From AP-15 sp963700195 (lineage in GTDB: Bacteria; Pseudomonadota; Alphaproteobacteria; ATCC43930; CGMCC-115725): 64,000 nucleotides of DNA. The first letter of the stretch is position 1. Every line of letters starts with the position of its first letter. A program made the position numbers and the translations under genes. The stretch covers positions 83,745 to 147,744 of the forward strand of contig CAVOWQ010000007.1 of assembly GCA_963700195.1 (NCBI GenBank), given 5' to 3'. This document shows, in pieces, positions 1-7,621 of this stretch. The notes beneath the pieces were generated by a model. The model saw only the letters and a program-made list of their open reading frames with translations. It was not told where the DNA came from and searched no databases.

Positions 1-2
1 GC

Positions 3-1616
3 ACGTCTGCCTCGTTCGGATTCTCCGCGGAATACAAGTCTTTCATGATTGACAATCCGATCGCACCGGGTCGCGGGACGGTGACGGGTCGGGTGGCACT
101 AGAGAACCGTGTTATCCAGATCGAGGACGTGGCATCCGACCCCGAGTACACTTTGCGCGGATGGGAGGCTCAGTGGCGCACTGGGTTGGGAGTGCCACTA
201 TTTCGCGGGACGACAGTAATCGGCGTGATCTTCCTGGCCCGGTCGCGCGTCGAACCCTTCACCGAGAAGCAAATTGAGCTGGTCACCACCTTTGCCGACC
301 AGGCGGTGATCGCGATCGAGAACGCGCGACTGTTCAACGAGTTGCGCACCCGTACCACCGAGCTTGGGAGCTCCGTCGCCGAGCTGAAGATGTTGAATGA
401 AGTCGCGCAGGCGGTCAGCTCGACGCTCGATCTGAGGACTGTGCTGTCGACGGTTCTGAACGCCTCGCTCGGAGTGACCTGGGCTAATGCCGGGGCGGTT
501 TTCCGCTACAGCCGGGCGGAGCGTTCGTTCCGGCTGGTCGAGGCGGTGGGGTGGGACGAGGCGCTCACCGGCTCGGTGCGCGAGCTGCGCATTGCCGAGA
601 CCGAGAGCGCGATGGGTGAGGCGGCGGCCCGACGCGAGCCGATTCAGCTCCCCGATCTGGCGCAGCGGGCGAGCTACCCGTTGCGCGACATCACCCTCGC
701 CGCCGGTTTTCACTCCGCTCTGATCGTGCCGCTGGTCGGTGCCGAGCGCATCCTCGGCGCCATCATTCTGATGCGGCAAGAGGCGGGCGAGTTCCCGCCG
801 GAGACGGTGCGGTTGATGCAGACGCTCGCCAGCCAATCGGTGTTGGCGATCCAGAATGCGCGCCTATTCCGCGAGATTGCCGACAAGAGCGAGCAACTGG
901 CGCTCGCCAGCCAGCACAAATCGCAGTTCCTCGCCAATATGAGCCACGAGCTCAGGACCCCGTTGAACGCCATCCTCGGCTATGCGGAGTTGCTTGTCGA
1001 CGGCATTTACGGAGTGTTGCCGGATCGGCCGAAGGGCGTACTCGATCGCATCCAGAACAATGGCAAGCATCTATTGGCGCTGATCAATGACGTGCTCGAC
1101 CTGGCCAAGATCGAGGCCGGCCAGCTGACCTTCACCTTGGAGGACTACAGTGTGCCGGAGGTCGTGAAGTCGGTCGTGACCGCGACCGAGCCGCTCGCCA
1201 CGTCTAAAGGACTGAAATTCACCGCCGTGTTGCAGGACGACCTGCCGATGGCGCATGGCGACGCGCGCCGGGTCTCGCAAGTGCTCCTCAACCTCGTCGG
1301 CAATGCGATCAAATTCACCGATGAGGGCGAGGTCGAGATCCGCGCCGTTGCAGCCAAAGGCCAATTCGTGCTGACCGTGCGTGACACGGGGCCGGGCATT
1401 GCCGACGCCGATCAGGACCGGATCTTTGGCGAGTTCCAGCAGATCGACAATTCCAATACGCGAAAGAAAGGCGGAACTGGCCTTGGTCTGGCGATTTCGA
1501 AGCGCATGGTCGAGATGCAGGGCGGGACGATCTCGGTCGACTCGGCATTGGGTCAAGGCTCGACGTTCCGGGTTGTGCTGCCGGTCCATGTCGATGAATT
1601 GATGGAGGCTGCATGA
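3..1616 (+). CDS. GAF-domain sensor histidine kinase (5' end outside window)
   Basis: A hybrid-free sensor kinase that autophosphorylates on histidine and presumably passes phosphate to the response regulator that follows. The frame is open to the left edge, so the N-terminus is missing. Two GAF domains are visible (about nt 3-340 and 410-880), then a HisKA helix with the H-box SHELRTPLN (His codon at 945-947), an N-box (NLVGNAIKF), a G1 box (DTGPGI) and a G2 box (GGTGLGLAIS). No membrane segment is seen in the visible part, suggesting a cytosolic ligand or redox sensor. The stop overlaps the next gene by 4 bp (ATGA), so the two are co-translated. The signal sensed cannot be read from the sequence. 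Confidence 0.93.
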   Translation, partial: TSASFGFSAEYKSFMIDNPIAPGRGTVTGRVALENRVIQIEDVASDPEYTLRGWEAQWRTGLGVPLFRGTTVIGVIFLARSRVEPFTEKQIELVTTFADQAVIAIENARLFNELRTRTTELGSSVAELKMLNEVAQAVSSTLDLRTVLSTVLNASLGVTWANAGAVFRYSRAERSFRLVEAVGWDEALTGSVRELRIAETESAMGEAAARREPIQLPDLAQRASYPLRDITLAAGFHSALIVPLVGAERILGAIILMRQEAGEFPPETVRLMQTLASQSVLAIQNARLFREIADKSEQLALASQHKSQFLANMSHELRTPLNAILGYAELLVDGIYGVLPDRPKGVLDRIQNNGKHLLALINDVLDLAKIEAGQLTFTLEDYSVPEVVKSVVTATEPLATSKGLKFTAVLQDDLPMAHGDARRVSQVLLNLVGNAIKFTDEGEVEIRAVAAKGQFVLTVRDTGPGIADADQDRIFGEFQQIDNSNTRKKGGTGLGLAISKRMVEMQGGTISVDSALGQGSTFRVVLPVHVDELMEAA

Positions 1617-1981
1617 GCAAGCGCATCCTGGTCATCGAAGATACAGAGGACAACCGCCAGATCATCCGCGACCTGTTGACCAGTTTCGATTACGAGCTGA
1701 TCGAGGCGGTGGACGGCGCCGAAGGGGTGGCGATGGCGCAGACCCACCGCCCCGACCTGATTCTGATGGATATCCAGCTCCCGGTCATCGACGGCTACGA
1801 GGCGACGCGCCGCATCCGCGCGATCCCGGAGCTTGCCCGCGTGCCGATCGTTGCGGTGACCTCCTACGCCCTCTCCGGCGATGAGGCCAAGACCCGGGAA
1901 GCCGGTTGCGACGGCTACATCGCCAAGCCCTTCAGCCCGCGCCAATTGCTGGCGAAAGTCCGCGAATTCCTCCCACAGTAG
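1613..1981 (+). CDS. single-domain response regulator, DivK/CheY-like
   Basis: A 122-residue stand-alone receiver domain. The acidic pocket (ED near residues 9-10), phospho-acceptor Asp53 in LILMDIQLP and Lys105 in AKPF are all present, and there is no output domain, as in DivK. It overlaps the upstream kinase by 4 bp and is its likely partner. The gene ends just before the GxxExxY insertion, which separates it from the second response regulator at 2468. It resembles the divK copy at 59359 but lacks divK's operon context, so it is probably a paralogue relaying within this local operon. Confidence 0.93.
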   Translation: MSKRILVIEDTEDNRQIIRDLLTSFDYELIEAVDGAEGVAMAQTHRPDLILMDIQLPVIDGYEATRRIRAIPELARVPIVAVTSYALSGDEAKTREAGCDGYIAKPFSPRQLLAKVREFLPQ

Positions 1982-1990
1982 AAAAGCTTT

Positions 1991-2449
1991 AACGCAGAGG
2001 ACGCGGAGGATTGCGCAGAGGACGCAGGGCGTGGCCGAAAACGAGATTGGAACGGCCATCATCGCAGCGGCGATGAAGGTCCATGCCGCAGTTGGGCCCG
2101 GGCTCCTGGAAAGCGCGTATGAGACTTGTTTACTGTCTGAATTGGAAAAACAAGGATTCCACGTCTGCCGACAGGTATCGATCCCCATCCGTTACGAAGA
2201 TTTGACAATCGACAACGGGTACCGGATCGATCTCCTTGTCGAAGACCGGGTCGTGGTCGAGCTGAAGGCGCTAGAATTGATCCTCCCCGTGCACCGCGCG
2301 CAGCCGCTGAGCTATTTGCGGCTGGGACGGTTCAAGCTTGGCTACCTGTTGAATTTCAATGTCGCGCGCATGCGCGACGGTATCGTCAGACTGGTCAACG
2401 GGCCTCTGAGGATCTGCGTCCACCGCGGATCCTCCGCGACCACTGCGTT
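1991..2449. repeat. imperfect inverted repeats bracketing the GxxExxY gene
   Basis: The left arm is 1991-2027 and the right arm 2414-2449. Read as reverse complement, the right arm matches the left arm apart from a few substitutions and one gap; both begin AACGCAG and share CGCGGAGGAT. The left arm also has an internal direct repeat of CGCAGAGGACGC. The right arm lies inside the last codons of the gene. Together they delimit a unit of about 460 bp inserted between two signalling genes. Confidence 0.75.
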
Positions 2450-2459
2450 GAAGTTCTAG
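2031..2459 (+). CDS. GxxExxY family protein (PD-(D/E)XK-like)
   Basis: A 142-residue protein with the family signature GLLESAY (GxxExxY) near residue 22. A nuclease-like core follows: an Asp in YRIDLLVED and the E-x-K of VVVELKA. The family is placed in the PD-(D/E)XK nuclease superfamily; no biological role is established. GTG at 2031 is chosen because homology starts there (AENEIG) and the frame upstream runs through the response regulator in another phase. The gene and its flanking inverted repeats sit between two signalling genes that would otherwise be adjacent, which suggests insertion as a unit. The last dozen or so codons are supplied by the right repeat arm. Confidence 0.85.
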   Translation: MAENEIGTAIIAAAMKVHAAVGPGLLESAYETCLLSELEKQGFHVCRQVSIPIRYEDLTIDNGYRIDLLVEDRVVVELKALELILPVHRAQPLSYLRLGRFKLGYLLNFNVARMRDGIVRLVNGPLRICVHRGSSATTALKF

Positions 2460-2467
2460 GGGAAGGG

Positions 2468-3610
2468 ATGCGTGAGCCGCCGCTGATACTCGTCGTCGAC
2501 GATGTTCCGGATAATGTCGAGATCCTACAGATGCGCCTGGAAAACCAGGGCTACGAGGTCGCGACAGCTGCGGATGGGGTCGAAGCGCTGGAAAAAACCC
2601 GCGAGCTGCTGCCCGATCTCATGCTGCTCGACATCATGATGCCGAAGATGGACGGCATCGAGACCGTCAAGCGGCTGAAAGCCGACGCCTCACTGCCCTT
2701 CGTCCCGGTCATTCTCGTCACCGCGAAAGCGGATGGCGCGGATGTCGTCGCGGGGCTGGAAAGCGGCGGCGACGATTACCTGACGAAGCCCGTCGATCAC
2801 GCTGCACTGTCGGCGCGGGTGCGCGCGATGCTGCGCATCAAGTCGTTGCACGACACCGTGCAGGCGCAGGCGCAGCGGCTCGAGGAGCAGGCGAGCGAAC
2901 TCGCCGCGTGGAACAAGACGCTCGAGGAACAAGTTGCGGCGCAGGTCGGCGAAATCGAGCGGATCGGCCGCCTGAAGCGGTTTCTCGCGCCGCAGATTGC
3001 AGAGACGATCGTCTCCGCGGGTGGCGAGGCGATCCTCGAGAGCCACCGGCGCGACATTGTCGTGCTGTTTTGCGATATGCGCGGCTTTACTGCGCTGGCC
3101 GAGACGGCCGAGCCGGAAGACGTGATGGCGGTTCTGCGCGAATATCATGGCGCGCTAGGACCGCTGATCCATCGCTACGAAGGAATGATCGACAGTTTTA
3201 CCGGCGACGGTCTGATTGTGATCTTCAATGATCCGATACCCTGCCCCGATCCGGCCCTGCGTGCAGTTCGGCTGGCGGTCGACATGCGGGAGACGGTCGC
3301 CTCGCTCGCTCGCTCGTGGAAGGCCCGCGGACACGCGATCGGCTTTGGCGTCGGGATCGCCCAGGGCTTTGCCACATTGGGGCCGATCGGTTTCGAAGGC
3401 CGCTTCGACTACACCGCGATCGGCACCGTCACCAATGTGGCGGCCCGACTCTGTGCCGAGGCCAAAGACGGCCAAATCCTGGTGACCCAGCGGGTGGCAG
3501 CGGCGATCGACAAAATGACGGAGCTGCAGCAGCTCGGCGACATTGCGTTGAAAGGCCTCAGCCGCCCGATCGCAGTGCTGAACGTCAGCGGGCTCGTACC
3601 GAGCCGGTAA
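2468..3610 (+). CDS. response regulator with class III adenylate/guanylate cyclase output
   Basis: A 380-residue protein. An N-terminal receiver domain (residues about 5-122, phospho-acceptor Asp55 in LMLLDIMMPKMDG) is followed by a helical linker of about 50 residues rich in Glu and Gln, and then a cyclase homology domain. The two metal-binding aspartates are present: Asp203 in FCDMRGF and Asp247 in FTGDGL. The fold-typical TAIGTVTNVAARL segment is also present. It should make cAMP (or cGMP) when phosphorylated. It lies nine bases after the GxxExxY gene and is probably the output of the kinase/receiver pair upstream: a phosphorelay converted to a cyclic-nucleotide signal. Confidence 0.93.
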   Translation: MREPPLILVVDDVPDNVEILQMRLENQGYEVATAADGVEALEKTRELLPDLMLLDIMMPKMDGIETVKRLKADASLPFVPVILVTAKADGADVVAGLESGGDDYLTKPVDHAALSARVRAMLRIKSLHDTVQAQAQRLEEQASELAAWNKTLEEQVAAQVGEIERIGRLKRFLAPQIAETIVSAGGEAILESHRRDIVVLFCDMRGFTALAETAEPEDVMAVLREYHGALGPLIHRYEGMIDSFTGDGLIVIFNDPIPCPDPALRAVRLAVDMRETVASLARSWKARGHAIGFGVGIAQGFATLGPIGFEGRFDYTAIGTVTNVAARLCAEAKDGQILVTQRVAAAIDKMTELQQLGDIALKGLSRPIAVLNVSGLVPSR

Positions 3611-3618
3611 GCCTGCCG

Positions 3619-4704
3619 TCAGCTCTTGCGTTGCCGCTCGACCTGCATGTTGGCGAGGAAAGCGAGCAGCGGATGGACGCCCATCTTCACCAACGCTTGC
3701 GTGTCGAGCCCGAGCAAGGCACTGCGCTGGGACGGAGTCAGCCGGAAGTGGCCGGCATAGGCTCCGGCATCGGTGAGATATTCGCCGCGCCTATGTTCGT
3801 CGTGTGCCAATCCGTGCAGAGCGGTCGTCAGTTCGACCAGCTCCGGCTTGATCGAGGGGTAGTGCGGCTCCGGGATATTAGCCGGCGGGGTGAGAAATCC
3901 GAGCGAGGCGTAGTTGTGGTGCCAGCTCGGTTCCAGCGTGGCGATGTCGGGCTTGCGCTCGCCGAGCGCGCCGGCGGCTACGGCCCAGCAGCGCAACTCG
4001 ACATTGCCGGCTTCGTCGAGCGCGCCTTCGTCCCAGCCGATCAGCGACTTCAGATTGCCGGTACGGAGCTGAGTCATGACCGCCTCGTCCCAGGCGAGCT
4101 CCGGATCAGGATAGCGCTCGGTGCCGGGGAAATGCGACATGCCGCCGCTCGCCACGACCGCCGTCCTCAGCCCCATCGCGGAAACGATCCGCGCCACCGC
4201 CTGGCCAAAGGCATAACAGCGCTCCATCGTGGGCTGCGGCGGCAGATAGGCATTGACCCAGATCGGCAGGACCGGGTCCTCGACGCCGAGATGGGTGAGC
4301 GGAATGCCCATCGCGTAATCGATCTTGGCGACGCTGGTGAAGGCCGGGTCGAAGCCTTGCCGATACAGCTGCCGGACGAGCTCCAAACCGATCTCGCTCG
4401 GAACCTTCCAGCGGAAATTCCGGCCCGCAAACCTGCCCTCCGCCGCGGCGCCGACATGGATCGTGAAAGGCGGCGCCGTCTGAAGAAAGAATTGCTCGGC
4501 ATGGTCGTTCGAAAAGATGATCCAGAGATCGGGCGCCAAGGCCTTCAGCCTGGCGCCGATTTCGGCCGCCGTGGCCCGCACCCGCTCGACCGTATCGCGG
4601 TCCTCGGTCTCGGGCATCGTGAAGAATTGCGGGGCATGGGGCAGCATCGCCCCACCGATAACGCCAGGGAGGATAACGCTCGATTCGACGGCTCGGCTTT
4701 GCAT
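3619..4704 (-). CDS. class III extradiol ring-cleavage dioxygenase, LigB-LigA fusion
   Basis: A 361-residue non-haem Fe(II) dioxygenase that should open a catechol-type aromatic ring. Residues about 10-260 are LigB-like, with candidate iron ligands in LPHAPQF and SNDHAEQF and a SGGMSHFPG segment. The last 85 or so residues (LTDAGAYAGHF, ALVKMGVHPLLAFLANM) match the small LigA subunit of protocatechuate 4,5-dioxygenase, so both subunits are carried on one chain. ATG at 4704 is preceded by GGAG at good spacing; the open frame runs further upstream without a ribosome site. It is divergent from the gene at 4804, with about 100 bp between them for both promoters. The substrate is unknown. Confidence 0.88.
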   Translation of the reverse strand: MQSRAVESSVILPGVIGGAMLPHAPQFFTMPETEDRDTVERVRATAAEIGARLKALAPDLWIIFSNDHAEQFFLQTAPPFTIHVGAAAEGRFAGRNFRWKVPSEIGLELVRQLYRQGFDPAFTSVAKIDYAMGIPLTHLGVEDPVLPIWVNAYLPPQPTMERCYAFGQAVARIVSAMGLRTAVVASGGMSHFPGTERYPDPELAWDEAVMTQLRTGNLKSLIGWDEGALDEAGNVELRCWAVAAGALGERKPDIATLEPSWHHNYASLGFLTPPANIPEPHYPSIKPELVELTTALHGLAHDEHRRGEYLTDAGAYAGHFRLTPSQRSALLGLDTQALVKMGVHPLLAFLANMQVERQRKS

Positions 4705-4803
4705 CGCTAGCTCCGACTGTGGTCTTGCACGGTTGACATCGCGAGACCCCGCTGGTCGTGGTACCGTGCCCGAAATCATCTCGCCGATCGAGGAAACGCC
4801 CCG

Positions 4804-5967
4804 ATGCCGCATTCTTCCGACGATCCGCCCAGCGCTCCCACGGCGAGTGTAGAGAGCGAAACGCCGAGTGCAACGGTCGAGGACGTCCCCGACGGTGCCA
4901 ATCCGGCCGGCCCGTCATTGCACAACGGCGAAGCTCAGCAGCCGCGCCGCCGCCGCCGCCGCCGCCGCCGATCCCCGCCGGCGACAGCTTTGCCGGGAGC
5001 AGCGGTCGGGGATCAAACCGCAGCAGAAGAGACTCCACTTGCGGGCGATATGGTTTCGGACGCGCCTGTCGATGCCCAGGGGGATCCCCAGGGAGATGCC
5101 CAGGGAGTTACTGGGGGCGACGCTCAGCCGCCGAAACCTCGGCGTCATCGCCGCCGCCGTCGCGGGCCGCCGCGCGAGATGTCGCAACAATCGCTGGTGA
5201 GCACCGATGCTCCGGTTGACGAGAGCGGTCCCTCGGACCCGGCGAGGGCCACTCCGAGCGAAGACTCGACGCAGGCTCACCCTGCGCCCGGGATGGCCAG
5301 TGAGCTACCCCGCCCTCGCCGCCGGCACCGTCGGCCGGCGTGGAGACCGGGTCCGACGGACCAGCCGGATTCCGGCGGCCAAAGCCCGAGCCGGTCCGAA
5401 GCGATTACCGAGGGTACATTGCAGCCCGGGACGGTCCGGAGGCCTTGGCCGGGCCGTCCGCGCAACCGGCGGCCACCCGGCCGTGCTGCACCAGACGGGG
5501 ATCCGCGCCCCCATGGTCAGCGCCAGCCGCGTGAACGAGCTGCGAGGCCGGTTGACGCTGGCGCGCGAGGGCCGGATCGACGGGATCAGGGCTCGGACAC
5601 TCGGGGGCGGCGGGACCGGCGATCGAGCGGCCGACCGCCGGGAAGAGGTCGGGAAGCTCCGCTGAGAAAGCCGGAGCAGAAGCTCTATGCACTCGAATCG
5701 GTGGTCGATCGCGGTTTCGAGGATGTCACCGAGGATTCAGACGAAGGTGGTACCCGTCGCGTCCACTGGACGATTATCAAGCGCACGGTCGCCGACCAAA
5801 AAAGCGGCAAGGCCATGTCTGCGTCCTATGTGCTGCAGCGAGAAGGCGTCGAGGCGGAATTCCCCAATCTCGGCGCGGCGCGCGCGGCAGTGAACAAGAC
5901 GATCGTCCACCCCGAGAAGCTAACCCTTTCCAAAGCTGAGCATGTCGCTGCAAAAGGCAGCCGCTGA
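4804..5967 (+). CDS. hypothetical protein with arginine tracts and small C-terminal domain
   Basis: A 387-residue protein of unknown function. The first 290 residues look disordered: Pro/Ala/Gly/Asp-rich stretches broken by strongly basic blocks (a run of nine Arg near residue 50, RRHRRRRR near 115, RPRRRHRRPAW near 170, and RGRRDRRSSGR later). The poly-Arg block is encoded by an almost pure CGC/CGG run, and residues about 90-108 come from a tandem 12-bp repeat (DAQGDPQGDAQG). The final 90 residues are different: an ordered alpha/beta segment with KLYALESVVDRGF and VHWTIIKRT. A nucleic-acid-binding role is a reasonable guess from charge alone. No family was recognised. Confidence 0.7.
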   Translation: MPHSSDDPPSAPTASVESETPSATVEDVPDGANPAGPSLHNGEAQQPRRRRRRRRRSPPATALPGAAVGDQTAAEETPLAGDMVSDAPVDAQGDPQGDAQGVTGGDAQPPKPRRHRRRRRGPPREMSQQSLVSTDAPVDESGPSDPARATPSEDSTQAHPAPGMASELPRPRRRHRRPAWRPGPTDQPDSGGQSPSRSEAITEGTLQPGTVRRPWPGRPRNRRPPGRAAPDGDPRPHGQRQPRERAARPVDAGARGPDRRDQGSDTRGRRDRRSSGRPPGRGREAPLRKPEQKLYALESVVDRGFEDVTEDSDEGGTRRVHWTIIKRTVADQKSGKAMSASYVLQREGVEAEFPNLGAARAAVNKTIVHPEKLTLSKAEHVAAKGSR

Positions 5968-5983
5968 TCCGAAATCGGGTTGT

Positions 5984-6331
5984 TTACCCGTCGAAGCTGG
6001 ATGCCGGGGGGAACGGCGCCGCTCCACCGGTGTCGGGAAGGCCTGGCCCAAATTTGCGGATTTGGCGAGACTTCGGGAGGTTTCGATACACCCAAAGGAA
6101 GATCGCACCGACAAGTGTGCTGGCGAGCAATTGGCCGAGCAGCCCCGAACCAAGGAATACCATCGAGGTCCAAGACACGACCGGCAGGCAAATCACCGCA
6201 ATGGAAGCGGCAACCCAGAAGCCGTGGAGGCGCCGGCCAATCCGCGCCCCGTTAAAAGACCAGTCGGCCCAAGCAGTGCTGAGGGCGCCAACGCCGGCAG
6301 CCAGCAGCTGTATCAGAAAAATCTCCATCAT
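5984..6331 (-). CDS. small integral membrane protein, unknown function
   Basis: A 115-residue protein with about three hydrophobic segments (starting FLIQLLAAGVGAL, GFWVAASIAVICLPVV and LLGQLLASTLVGAIFLWV) and a polar, Pro/Gly-rich C-terminal tail. ATG at 6331 is chosen because GGAGAACCCGAT precedes it; a second ATG follows directly. It converges on the Arg-rich gene, with 16 bp between their stop codons. No family recognised. Confidence 0.6.
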   Translation of the reverse strand: MMEIFLIQLLAAGVGALSTAWADWSFNGARIGRRLHGFWVAASIAVICLPVVSWTSMVFLGSGLLGQLLASTLVGAIFLWVYRNLPKSRQIRKFGPGLPDTGGAAPFPPASSFDG

Positions 6332-6485
6332 ATCGGGTTCTCCACGGTCGATAGGCCGGGCCGGTAATGCGCGTAACGGGAGATGGGCCGGAGATTTATC
6401 AGACTTTGATTGCGGATTTGTTGACATGGAAAACAGAGGCGGACGGTATGGTCGGCGACGGCTTGACGTCGGAAAATTTTACAAT

Positions 6486-6527
6486 TTGCCGCGGAGGGGA
6501 AAAGGATTGCCGCAGAGGGGAAAAGGA
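6486..6527. repeat. 21-bp tandem repeat, two copies
   Basis: Two adjacent copies (6486-6506 and 6507-6527) of TTGCCGC(G/A)GAGGGGAAAAGGA differ at a single base. They lie in an intergenic stretch. The core GCGGAGG...ATTGC..GCAGAGG recalls the arms around the GxxExxY gene at 1991, but no such gene is present here. Confidence 0.7.
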
Positions 6528-6572
6528 ACATAGCGGTTTCAATCTGTTAATGACATGGCACGATGTTTGCCC

Positions 6573-6612
6573 GTCAATATCGCGCGCGGAGTTTGCTGAG
6601 CGCGATATTGAC
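6573..6612. promoter_or_regulatory. perfect inverted repeat abutting a ribosome binding site
   Basis: A 13-bp arm starting GTCAATATCGCG (6573-6585) is repeated exactly in inverted order at 6600-6612 with a 14-bp spacer. The right arm ends one base before the GGAGGAG ribosome site (6614-6620) of the small gene at 6625. It could be a repressor operator or, in RNA, a hairpin next to the ribosome site. Confidence 0.6.
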
Positions 6613-6624
6613 CGGAGGAGCCCG

Positions 6625-6756
6625 ATGGCGCACGCGGCAATGACACGGTTGCAAGAGCCACTGCCCCTCGACACGGCGATGCTGTCGAACATCGCGTTGT
6701 CGCTCTTTCTGTGGAATATCGGCTTGCGCATCGCGGGTTTGCTCTTGGCAGCCTAA
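6625..6756 (+). CDS. 43-residue single-pass membrane microprotein
   Basis: A very short gene supported by a strong ribosome site (GGAGGAG, 4 bases before ATG) and by the inverted repeat just upstream. The N-terminal 23 residues are polar; the C-terminal half (NIALSLFLWNIGLRIAGLLL) is one hydrophobic helix. It overlaps no other gene and stops 7 bp before the convergent transglycosylase gene. No family recognised. The reading frame is open for about 85 codons upstream, but no ribosome site supports a longer form. Confidence 0.5.
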   Translation: MAHAAMTRLQEPLPLDTAMLSNIALSLFLWNIGLRIAGLLLAA

Positions 6757-6763
6757 CATTCGA

Positions 6764-7507
6764 TCATCTGCTCTGCTGCGCCGCACGCTGCAAAGCCAAC
6801 TGCAGCGCTTGGTCGAGTTTTCGGGAGAATCGTGTCGGTCTGCCACCAAAACCGGGGGCTTCGGCCCAAGCGTCGGGTCCAGAACACCCGGCGTAGACAA
6901 GCGAGTCCGGCGGCGCCGAAGCGGGCTCTCTCGCCTCTTCGCTCGGTTGCCGGTGCCGCCCGGTCTCGGCGCCGTTGCACAGACCGCTCTCGTGAAGAAC
7001 GCGCCGCAAATAGGCCGCGACGCCGGTGAGAAATTGGTCGGGAGGTCGTCCGGCTTTGACCCAGGCATCCATCTTGCCAATGCCCCAATTGTACGCGGCG
7101 ATCGCGTCGGGCCAATTACCGTATCGCTCATACAGCCGTAACAAATACGCTCGTCCTATTGCGCGGTTCTGCAATGAATCAAATCGGTCCCCGCCGCCGA
7201 CATCCGTCGCCGCCGCCTCGCTGACCTGCATTGGCCCTTGCGGTCCGGACGGATCCGGCCGCCACATCGCCATGTCGTTGCCGTGGCTCGACTCCGCTCC
7301 ATCGACCGCGCTCACCACGCGGTCGAGCGGCGCCGCCGGAGCGGCATCCTTGGCCGCTGGTCGGCCCGAATGGGCGAGGTTGCCGGACACGGCCGGAGCG
7401 TCGCTCAAGCCCGCCCGCTCACCCGCTACTGCATCCGCTGCAATCGCCTGGGTCGCAAACAAAGCAGTGATCAGCCATCTAGTATAGCCCAAGGGTTTTC
7501 CCCTCAC
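6764..7507 (-). CDS. secreted lytic transglycosylase, SLT family
   Basis: A 247-residue periplasmic murein-cleaving enzyme. A signal peptide (WLITALFATQAIAADA) is followed by a linker and an SLT domain: the catalytic Glu in VDGAESSHG, the GPQGPMQV motif, and AYNWGIGKMD. The C-terminal 60 residues are extra and basic. The start is uncertain: GTG at 7507 opens the frame, but TTG at 7492 has a better spaced AGGGG upstream. A 7-bp hairpin (7508-7531) sits directly in front of the gene. Confidence 0.85.
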   Translation of the reverse strand: MRGKPLGYTRWLITALFATQAIAADAVAGERAGLSDAPAVSGNLAHSGRPAAKDAAPAAPLDRVVSAVDGAESSHGNDMAMWRPDPSGPQGPMQVSEAAATDVGGGDRFDSLQNRAIGRAYLLRLYERYGNWPDAIAAYNWGIGKMDAWVKAGRPPDQFLTGVAAYLRRVLHESGLCNGAETGRHRQPSEEAREPASAPPDSLVYAGCSGPDAWAEAPGFGGRPTRFSRKLDQALQLALQRAAQQSR

Positions 7508-7534
7508 AGCTGCTCGATGAAAATAGCAGCTTTT
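7508..7534. promoter_or_regulatory. hairpin with T-run in transglycosylase leader
   Basis: AGCTGCT (7508-7514) and AGCAGCT (7525-7531) form a 7-bp stem with a 10-base loop, followed on the plus strand by TTTT. On the plus strand it could be a weak terminator; on the minus strand it lies in the 5' leader of the transglycosylase gene. Confidence 0.3.
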
Positions 7535-7621
7535 GATTCGTATTGAGCTTTAATTCGTAGTTAATTTTTCATTTGTCTTGTCGCAGCCCGCGAATATCAG
7601 TGTTCGTGCAGTAAAAGGGTC

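Noticed and set aside
3316..4710. A 464-codon plus-strand frame overlapping the cyclase end and the dioxygenase
   Set aside because: Antisense shadow of the LigB-LigA gene, which has clear motifs and a ribosome site.
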